Assembly (NCBI GenBank): GCA_900074885.1
Contig: FJUW01000040.1
Location: 310,001-374,000, forward strand
From: Rhynchosporium graminicola
Taxonomy: Eukaryota; Ascomycota; Leotiomycetes; Helotiales; Ploettnerulaceae
Direction of reading: 5' to 3'
DNA length: 64,000 bases
In this document: positions 56,385-64,000 of the stretch, in pieces
Numbering within the stretch: position 1 is the first letter of the stretch
Layout of the letters: every line of letters starts with the position of its first letter
Position numbers and translations under genes: made by a program
The notes under the pieces: generated by a model
Database searches by the model: none
Seen by the model: the letters and a program-made list of their open reading frames with translations, nothing else
What the model was told of the DNA's origin: nothing

Positions 56385-56793
56385 ATGCTGCCCAAGACGT
56401 TAATCATTTGCCTGCTCGCAACTACAGCCCAAGCCGCATGCGGCGATGTTTACACGATCAAGGGTAACTGTACCATCAGAGATTACAAGTGCAAGTACCC
56501 TAGGGTACCATCATGCAACTCTAAGGGTGCATGCCCGTACCTGCACTTGTTCGACGTGCCAATTTTCTGCGATCAAGACAAAGACTGTGTTACCTCGGTG
56601 AGTGCAAAATATCACGGATTCTTTTTCTTTAGAGAGGAGGAACTGACCTTTCCTCCAGTACAAATGTAACAAAAATTACAAGCGCTCCCCGCTGAACTTG
56701 GGCCCTTTCTATGAAGACGGAGACCTCGTGGCTAAAGAGGAAGGTGAAGGAGGGGAAGGTGATTCGGAACTGGTGGAGGAGGATGATGAGTAG
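56385..56793 (+). CDS. Small secreted cysteine-rich protein (effector-like)
   Basis: Two exons (56385-56597, 56659-56793) give 116 codons, 115 aa. A signal peptide is evident (MLPKTLIICLLATTAQA, cut near ACG). The mature part holds eight cysteines in about 60 residues (ACGD, GNCT, YKCKY, PSCNS, GACPY, IFCDQ, KDCVT, YKCNK), followed by an acidic tail rich in Glu and Gly. The intron is GT-AG (GTGAGT...CTCCAG). Size, signal peptide and cysteine content fit candidate effectors or antimicrobial peptides of plant-associated fungi; no known family is recognised. It lies between the two copies of a dispersed repeat and next to low-complexity DNA, a typical place for such genes. Confidence 0.75.
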
Positions 56794-57384
56794 GGAGAGG
56801 ATCGTGCAGGAAGGACGTTGTTTTATCAGGTTGGAATGACAAGAATGCCCTCGGCTTTCGACTCCTCCTTCTCTCAGTTAGGTGGATACTCGATGGTCAC
56901 CAGAGTCCGATTGGAAACGGGTTTTCTTACTTGATTTTGATGGAAAGCACCAGGAATTTCAGTAATGATTCCTCTCAACGTACAGCAGAGAACTACCAAT
57001 GTCGTCGTGCCGTTCATTCCTGCGAGCCCTTCTGCCCTTTTTATCGGAGTTCTTAATGAAACACAGTCCTTCAACAGACAGTCTCGTTAGGTCAAATATC
57101 ACAGGTAGTGACAGATAGAATTCGAATCACTTGAGCCACATCCCACACGAGTCGTTCAGGATTAATCCCGCAACGATTCCATGACTTTCCCTGACCGATT
57201 CACCGCTTGGTTAAGCATCTAATGCTACCCTAAAATGCTCCAGGACTTGGTCTAGAGTATGTCACATGCAGAACCTCACTCCCCGTCTCGGACATTTCCT
57301 TGTCCGCCTATCTATCTATACACGCATGTATGAATGTAAACACATGATTCTTTCGGCGTCTGCGCCTGCGCCTATTCTGTATCC
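56794..57384. other. Intergenic, no gene seen
   Basis: Convergent 3' interval between the small secreted protein and the 2H phosphoesterase. A minus-strand frame at 56.87-57.07 kb has no motif. Confidence 0.4.
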
Positions 57385-58107
57385 CTATCCGGTGAACTTG
57401 TATTCCTTGGCAAGAATCCAGGCACCACGATCATAACGCCACAGGTCGAGCCCAACTGCCTGCCCCTCCAGTACGTTCTGAACAATCTTCTCCTCGACCG
57501 CTTGGAATGCTTCATTCACCTTCTTCTCCTCATTGACCTTGTTCATAATCGTCCAGTGCGGCGTCCACCTTCCTATGTCCTGCTCGCTGAGATGAGGCAT
57601 CCACTGTGATCTCAGATCCCCGTGCACCTGCTTCATTCTATTGAACCCTTTGCCAACATTGATGCCAATTCCGAGGCGCATTCGAAACGGCTTGCCCGAC
57701 GAGATGAAGAATGGCTTTGTGTCAGCCGACACCCGCGATAGTGCACCCTCAATTCCCGCAATTTGAGAATGGGGAAGAGCATGGAACAACGTTAGATGTG
57801 CAGGAGTTCTGTTCAGCTGCTTGGGAAAATGTCGCTCGCGCATCGAGTTCATCGGCTTCGCCAAAGACTCTGTCAGCTGGAAGGTAAGCACATAGACAAG
57901 CTCCCCCTCTGCTTCGGTGTTTGGCCTGTGCTCTTTACGAGCCACATGCTCGTTCCTTCCACTCCTGGTATCCTCTGGACTCCATTGTTGAGGGATTTCC
58001 AGTCTTGAGGCATCTGTATGTGCTGGTTTCGTCATAGAGACGTCGCCATGATGGGGAACTCGTGGCGAGGATTCTACTGTCCCGCTGGCCGCAGCAGCGT
58101 AATTCAT
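57385..58107 (-). CDS. 2H phosphoesterase superfamily protein (2'-5' RNA ligase-like)
   Basis: Single exon, 240 aa from the Met at 58107 (MNYAAAASGTVES). Two catalytic HxT motifs are spaced as in the family: His104 in PAHLTLFHALPHS and His184 in TPHWTIMNKVN, each in a beta strand. Other conserved-looking parts are VYVLTFQLTESLAKPMNSMR and FRMRLGIGIN. The 2H superfamily includes RNA ligases, cyclic phosphodiesterases and bacterial LigT/ThpR; the substrate here is unknown. The frame is open to 58248, but those 47 residues are not family-like, so the later start is chosen; the longer form cannot be excluded. The first 50 residues after the start are probably disordered. Confidence 0.8.
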   Translation of the reverse strand: MNYAAAASGTVESSPRVPHHGDVSMTKPAHTDASRLEIPQQWSPEDTRSGRNEHVARKEHRPNTEAEGELVYVLTFQLTESLAKPMNSMRERHFPKQLNRTPAHLTLFHALPHSQIAGIEGALSRVSADTKPFFISSGKPFRMRLGIGINVGKGFNRMKQVHGDLRSQWMPHLSEQDIGRWTPHWTIMNKVNEEKKVNEAFQAVEEKIVQNVLEGQAVGLDLWRYDRGAWILAKEYKFTG

Positions 58108-59981
58108 GTTTCCCCCGATAGGACACGAACCGTAAGAAGAGGCAATGCGTTTTGCCGTGAAAAATGTAGTCAATGTCGTTGATTTTGCTACAAGGATTCG
58201 TTTCTCGGTGTTTATCGCGTTGATATAGATCTTAAAGATCAGCGTCATCGACAGGCACTAGCTCTATGCTACGTAGTTCACACACCAATAATAGTACATG
58301 GCTCTTGACGACTCTACTTTTGCGGCCCTTCCCAACGATAGACGGAACCGAGCTATCTGCGAAAGGAAATCTTGTCCACGCATAGATACATAGATTTATG
58401 TGAGAATTTACTCTTTCCCGATTCGTTATATAGAAACGATATTGATCTACCAGCGTATATCTAAGAGACTAGTATATTCGGTCTCTAAGATATTTGATAT
58501 TATATCATCCAACTAAAAGCTAGAGAGTTATTAGGTTTTGAAGGAACTCGACTCAACCTTTTACGCTTAACTTTTAAGCTTGAACTTTTTAACTGTACGC
58601 TTTGATAATCGGGTCCAACTTTAGGGAATCTTAATACTCTTCTTAGAAGGAAAATCGATACCGCGAAAACGGAAAATACAAGTAGAAACCTCTAAGGGTA
58701 CGCTTGAGTATATATTCTTACTGCCTTGAACGATAATATGGATCTACTTCACTTCATTCTCTACTGTAATAACTAGACAGCTAGAGGGGAAATAATAACT
58801 ATCTATAGGATATAGTTCTTATATCAACTAAAAGAAGACGATGAGCTATCGATCTTCGGATGACGTCATGTTTGAAGTGAATAACGTAACCCCACTTACG
58901 ATGGTGTCTTTGCTCAACTTGTAATACGATAATAACAGTAGATGTCAGAATTCTGTGCGAATATCGATTTTGGCGAATAACCTCGCTAAATATCACTCTT
59001 CTTAATGCCTGATAACATAATAGATATATACTACGATATAGCAGAGACTAATATAAATTTAGTAACTCTAATAAGGGTAATATGTTCTCTCCACCCAAAT
59101 GAGGAGCTGTCGATGAGAGAGAGGCAGGCCTACACACCGCAGTACTACCAGCGAATCTCACCTATGTTCTAATTTTCAAAACTTCAAAATTTGCTAGAGA
59201 GAATCAGGAATACCTTTATATTCATCTGATATATCTTAACAGAAATTATAAGGTATTTGATTAACAGATAAATACTTCTAGGAAACGATTTAGGTGTTCT
59301 CGCTTGATCACAATCGGCAGTTCCCAGGCGCGGAGGGTAGGTATATTATCCTTGAATTTCAGTTACAAGTAAAATATAGAGGCTATCATAGAAGACTCTC
59401 TGTTTTTTACCGAGAAAATTCAGATAGTACTTTACTTTCACACGCGAGGTGTACCTTCTGAGTTTTTTTGAGTTCTATTTTTATTAGCTACCAGGATCTA
59501 GATATCGACTCGCTTTTATTCCTATCGGTACATTGTCGAATTATAAGAGTAGAAAGGTTGTGGCTTTTGGTAAGGATTGAGGGTTTTTGGCCCGCGAACT
59601 TGAAATGCGCACAGAATGCTGACACCCACTGTTACTGCTGGTGACTGTTGATGACATGTAACAGCTGACTAATGGCCGCCAAGCCACCACACTGGACTAT
59701 TCAAATATTGAGGCCGCGACCTTATTTAATGCAGATTAATGCAAATGATTGCGTCAAGACATAAGGGGATACTGGGGTACTTTGCTAGTGAGAGTTTCAC
59801 GTCGAAATTACCTACAGGCTTCCTATACTGTCCTTAAGTGCCTTCCTTATCTTCAGATTTTACCAGGTTTTGACCTGTGCGTGCCAGGGCGGAGCCCTGT
59901 ATTCATAGTTTCACACTACTGTTGCAAGTAATTATCATAGGGGGCAGAGTAATACGGGTTGCATTTGTTCATCTATGGAAT
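58108..59981. other. AT-rich gene-empty DNA, partly RIP-like
   Basis: From about 58.4 kb the sequence becomes AT-rich with few CA/TG in patches (58.4-59.3 kb), weaker than in the 2.8-19.5 kb block. No transposon domain could be read. No gene supported. Confidence 0.45.
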
Positions 59982-60174
59982 ACTTGGTACAGGGGATAAA
60001 CAATGTGCAAAGTATGGTCTGTGTGTAAATCTACGAGTTTCTACCACAGGAGCCTTTACAAGGGGAGCTATCCAATGATAGAGCAATAATATATAGTTTA
60101 CTGGAGAAAATAGTCACAAAGCATGTAAGGTGCACGGACTAGAAATGTATATTATTTAACCCCTGTACTAAGTA
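59982..60174 (+). repeat. Dispersed direct repeat, copy 2
   Basis: Same orientation and boundaries as 54815-55017 (ACTTGGTACA ... CCCCTGTACTAAGTA). The two copies differ by scattered substitutions and small indels, so the duplication is not recent. Confidence 0.7.
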
Positions 60175-61035
60175 TATTGGAAAGAAAGCACTTAAATACA
60201 CCCCGCCTAAATTTCCCGTAACAGTGGGTCAAATCCATGATCGTAGAGCTCCGAGTGGTTATGTGCCCTGGCATGCCTTAAAGCACAGGTCAAAAGCTGG
60301 CTGGTCATATCTGGGGATTAAGGATTAAGGACCCATGGCAAGTTCAAGAAGCCTCGAGGTGTTTCTTCTCAATGGTCAAATACCCTAGTATCCCATCTAC
60401 ACTGCCTCCATAGATTACCCTCAAAGTACCCTCAATTACGTTTAATTAATTAGGAGAGGGAGTACAGTAGCCACTATTTCAGGAATCGATTCCTTGGGCG
60501 TGAGCGCACAAACACGCCTTAAATCAGCCCTGTATCAGGCATAAAACCATAGGCATGCTACTTTATGGCGAGAAATTAAGCGAGGTTATACCCCCTTTAA
60601 TACTTATTTCCCTCTTTGAAACTACTATCTTATACACTATTTAAATTTTTAGTAGAGCATTTGATTATTAAAGCCTCATATATACATAGTACTAGTCAGA
60701 ATACTCTTTTCAAATTATTTATTAGATATAGTTTCGTTATTACAGAAGTGCTAGAATAGCCTCCTGCTACTACCTTCGTACGATTTCTTCAAGTCAATTC
60801 TTAAGCGGGATAAAAGCGGCATGTGAGGAGGTACTTAGTGTGCTATGTATGTGTGCCTTGTGGCCTCATGCCCGTATAATCGTCCCCCATTTCAAGGCTT
60901 ATCAGAACCATATTGGCGACAGGAAATTAAAGATGGCAGGATGTCACATATATAACGAATGACAGCCTCTTCTCGAGCGTGCAGCTGCTAGATGTCCATG
61001 TTTCCGTGCCATAGGAAGCAAAAAGTTCCTCAATC
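60175..61035. other. Intergenic, AT-rich
   Basis: No coding frame. A more AT-rich part lies at 60.58-60.75 kb. The final about 150 bases form the probable promoter of the secreted hydrolase. Confidence 0.4.
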
Positions 61036-62123
61036 ATGAAGCTCATCAGCATCATCCAAGTAGCTTTTGCTCTTTCGGCAATTGGAGCTAATCTCCCCCG
61101 TCACAGTCAGCCCGATCTACTTTCAGGCACAGGTCCATACCCAGCAGTATGTGAACCCCTTATCCAATTTTTTTGAAATTTCTAAACATCTTCTAGGCAT
61201 ATACACAAGATGATACCCTGCTGAACCACACAATCTTCTCACCTATATCACCACCCCCAGGCCTTAAGCTTCCTGTCCTCCTCTGGGCACAATCAGGATG
61301 TACAAGGAACAGGTACAATTGACTTTTCATATTTAATTCTTCGCGAGTCATGTCTCCCGCGCACAAAATACTTCAAAACCCGATCTGACTCTCGATACCT
61401 ATAGCACTTTTTTTGCCTCATTCCTTCTCGAGGTCGCCTCTCATGGATTTATGGTTATCGCAGATGGTGACCCTGACGGAAGAGACCAGCCTCTCGGACG
61501 CTTTTATGCGTATTGGCCCTTCCCCCAAGGTATAGTAGAAGGAGGCGCCTGGATTGTTAAGAACGCCGGTATCGGGAAATATGCGAATGTAGACGCCACA
61601 CGTATAGCCGCCGCGGGACACAGTTGTGGTGCGATTCAGGCGTTATGGGCCTCCGCTCAGAGCGAGGAGATTAAACATATTGGAGTCTTTAATTCAGGTA
61701 TACTTAATGAAACGATCGTTACGAGACCCCAGCTCGAAGTTGTGAGTAAGACGAAGAGGCCTATCTTCTACTTCCTGGGTGGCCCAGACGATTATGCTAG
61801 GCCTAATGTAGGTTCTTTGGTCCAAGAGGTTACTTCTTTTGGTAATTGACAAGAGATAGGGGGAACGAGACTATTCGAATATTCCTGCTAGTACTCCAAA
61901 GTGGAAGGGTAATTTCGCTTCCGGCCATTATGGTACTTATCTGCAACCTCACGGTGGGGCGTTCGCCGTCGCGGCAACGAGGTGGCTTGAGTGGGTTTTG
62001 AGAGGCAACAAGACTTCTGCAGCGTATTTCACAACTACCGCGAACGTGACAGGAACTGCACAAGGCGACAGGTGGCTTGTTGAGCATGCTCAGTTGGATA
62101 AGCTTAAAGTCAAGCCAATCTGA
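61036..62123 (+). CDS. Secreted alpha/beta-hydrolase (Ser-hydrolase)
   Basis: Four exons (61036-61146, 61197-61312, 61405-61807, 61860-62123) give 298 codons, 297 aa. A signal peptide is clear (MKLISIIQVAFALSAIGA). The fold begins HTIFSPISPPPG, LPVLLWAQSGCTRNS, and SFLLEVASHGFMVIADGDPD as the second strand. The nucleophile elbow is GHSCG in RIAAAGHSCGAIQALW. A likely acidic residue lies in FLGGPDDYARPN, and the His candidates are in ASGHYGTYLQPHGGAF. An apparent stop after TSFGN is inside the third intron (GTAGGT...GATAG); splicing gives RPN|GERDYSNIPASTPKW. It resembles a large family of fungal secreted esterase-like hydrolases; the substrate is unknown. Confidence 0.85.
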
Positions 62124-64000
62124 CTGCACCAGGAGCTTGCCCAGTATTTTTAAGGGAATATGCGCTTATAGGACCTATTAAATAGATAGACGTCTGTGCT
62201 GGCCTATCGCTATGATTAACTGTATAAAACATAACATCCGGCTTTGTCTCTGCTCTTGATTCTTCATTTGAACCATCGAGCTCTCATCAGCGCTTTCGAC
62301 AGGTGGGTCAGCTCAATTACCCGCGTAGAACTATACCCACCCATTGAAGGTAGTAGTAAAACTGACCTGACCTGACTTAAATATACGCGGTTAGTCTTGA
62401 GATCTCCAATAGGTATAACTGAACCCAATGGGGTGCCTATACGGGACAAAAAATAGAAAGAAGGAAGAGAAAGAAATCGGTGAGGTAGGGGGGAAGAGAA
62501 GTGGTGCTCATATAAAAATACTCATCGATCAAAATTCAGGAGATAACAGGAAGACGAGGTCTCCCATGGGGTCTGCCGTAGGGGATCAATGATTAAATGT
62601 ATAGTAGAATAGTCAATAAGCAATGGATCTGTCTCTAGATTTGATAGAAGCTCTGTTTGTAGCAATTTCAGAAAGAATTTGTCGATATCATATAGGTCAA
62701 GTCACATAAACCCGTGACCTCAAGCTTCCCCCATTCCAGTGGTATAGAATCAACATTCAAGCAGTTATATCAGACAAAAAAACTAGAACTACCTATTAAT
62801 AGTATAGTTCTTGATTTCGATCAACTGTACCTTTAACTAACGGTTGGGTCAAGCAGTTTTTCGAAAACTGACCTACCGGTTGAAAGCGCTGGCTCTCATG
62901 CTCCTCAATCTCTGAAGGAAAGGCCGAGTGAGTTTGTTGCGATGATGCAAGTGTTCAGTACTCGCTCAAATAGGCAAGGCTGGACGCATTTGGTCCCGAG
63001 ACGACAAATACGACGGTGCATTAATAGCAACGGTCTGTATGGACCAAAAGCTGCGCAGAATCTAGCTGGGTGACTGGCTTTATCATCACACCGTACGGGT
63101 ATCCCCACGACAACTTTTTGATTCAGCTCATCGATGGAAAGTTCGAGGAAACGACACTTGTACACAACTACGGAAAGAAAATGAGAAGAGATATGTATTT
63201 CCCAGTAGGTCGAGATATTTCGATATTCCTGCCCACCCACCTTGGCGGCTTTCGCATTCCACTCTCAGCATCAATTTTTAGGACTCAACAAGCGAAACGA
63301 AGCGAGAGAATCAATAAAGCTAGGCGAAGGTGGTTGCTAAGACAGCCCCACTTTTGTCAAAACTGACCTGTCCATTCTCGAGGTAGGAGAGAAACTTCCT
63401 TAACAACATCTCAACGGTGGATTTTGTGTCGACAGGACGTAAGAGACAGCTCACCATTGATTCGGATGGTAGTCTTTAGAACAGTCAATGTCACGAAAGA
63501 TTCCTTAAATTGAATCTACCACCTCCGATTGACCAAAGTCTGCGCTTGGCCAGTAGAAGGTCGATTTATTTCCTCTTAGCCAAGAAAATGGGCGATACGA
63601 AGCGGAGACTCCAGCTGGCCTATCGGATGTAAGTTATTTAAACACTTGACGATGTCTATAGAAGTACTACCAGGATGATCTTGAAATTGATATGTTGTAG
63701 TTGAAAGCTATATATCTAAACCTGTTTCTTTACAATTTCAAAATTAATTCTATAATTTTTGGATGTATTCCAATATTATAGCTATCTCCCTCTTCCTTTT
63801 CGAAAATTTAACGATTTATTATTTTACAGGAAGTTCATGTAACCCTAGGCCCCCTCGCCAGCTTTACGCAGTTTGTTTGATTCGATTTATAGTACTAATG
63901 ATTATTCACATATGACTAGAAGTATAGGTAATACTTATAATAATCAATTATATTTAATTAATTACAACGGGATTACAACTGATTAATCAGATCTTATATA
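62124..64000. other. Gene-empty DNA to the window edge, becoming AT-rich
   Basis: No supported gene. A frame at 63.07-63.37 kb (plus) and one at 62.9-63.24 kb (minus) overlap and show no motif. A hairpin lies at 62854-62870. From about 63.64 kb the DNA is AT-rich, possibly the edge of another degraded repeat outside the window. Confidence 0.4.
62854..62870. repeat. Hairpin CAGTTTT-TCG-AAAACTG
   Basis: Perfect 7-base arms with a 3-base loop. Flanking GGTTGGGTC and ACCTACCGGTT extend the pairing imperfectly. Confidence 0.4.

Noticed and set aside
61808..61859. Apparent stop and frameshift in the secreted hydrolase
   Set aside because: A GTAGGT...GATAG intron removes it and restores the conserved GERDYSNIPA segment in frame.
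62905..63366. Overlapping plus and minus frames of about 100 codons
   Set aside because: No recognisable motif, no signal peptide and mutual overlap; neither strand is favoured by the sequence.

Overview
The window looks like a nuclear contig of a filamentous ascomycete (Pezizomycotina, possibly Leotiomycetes; the class is inference). The evidence is short introns with GT...AG or GC...AG ends and branch-like CTAAC/CTGAC motifs, typical fungal single-copy genes, and a transposon block with an extreme repeat-induced point mutation (RIP) signature: CpA/TpG almost gone, TpA everywhere, CpG kept. No bacterial operons, rRNA genes, convincing tRNA genes or CRISPR arrays were seen. Layout. 0-0.7 kb: a small four-helix membrane protein. 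0.7-2.75 kb: non-coding or decayed. 2.75-19.5 kb: a nested, RIP-degraded transposon island. It holds a Helitron relic in two pieces (about 3.56-4.11 and 9.28-10.24 kb), a Ty3/gypsy deletion derivative 'A' (4109-6904), a Gag-protease fragment of a second gypsy family (about 6.9-8.7 kb, minus strand), and a complete-length chromovirus 'B' (11735-19511, minus strand) with 268-bp LTRs and a perfect 5-bp target duplication. B also carries a long antisense reading frame of unknown function. 19.5-22.1 kb: gene-empty. 22.1-24.1 kb: an 11-exon allantoate-permease-type MFS transporter. From 25 to 53 kb the window is an ordinary gene-dense region: MGST3-like MAPEG protein, DNA polymerase X (POL4), TFIIE-alpha (TFA1), PUS1, MED22, twinfilin, mitochondrial succinate-fumarate carrier (SFC1), CBP3, a coiled-coil hypothetical protein, an HSPA12-like Hsp70 protein, a glycine-rich single-pass membrane protein, dihydrofolate reductase, mitochondrial beta-ketoacyl synthase (CEM1) and a UstYa-family (DUF3328) protein. 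53-64 kb is again gene-poor and AT-rich with low-complexity tracts and a diverged direct-repeat pair. Between the repeats lie a small secreted cysteine-rich protein (effector-like) and a 2H phosphoesterase; a secreted alpha/beta hydrolase lies just beyond. How the genes relate. The core genes are housekeeping (transcription, RNA modification, mitochondrial transport and assembly, folate, mitochondrial lipid synthesis) in divergent and convergent pairs, not a metabolic cluster. Divergent pairs sharing a promoter interval are TFA1/PUS1, MED22/TWF1, the coiled-coil gene/HSPA12-like gene and DHFR/CEM1. The accessory genes (UstYa-like, small secreted protein, secreted hydrolase, MFS transporter) sit at the margins of AT-rich or repeat-rich DNA, a compartment layout known from fungi with 'two-speed' genomes. 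Exon structures were joined by hand from splice motifs and reading phase; nearly all complete models sum to whole codons, and exceptions are stated.
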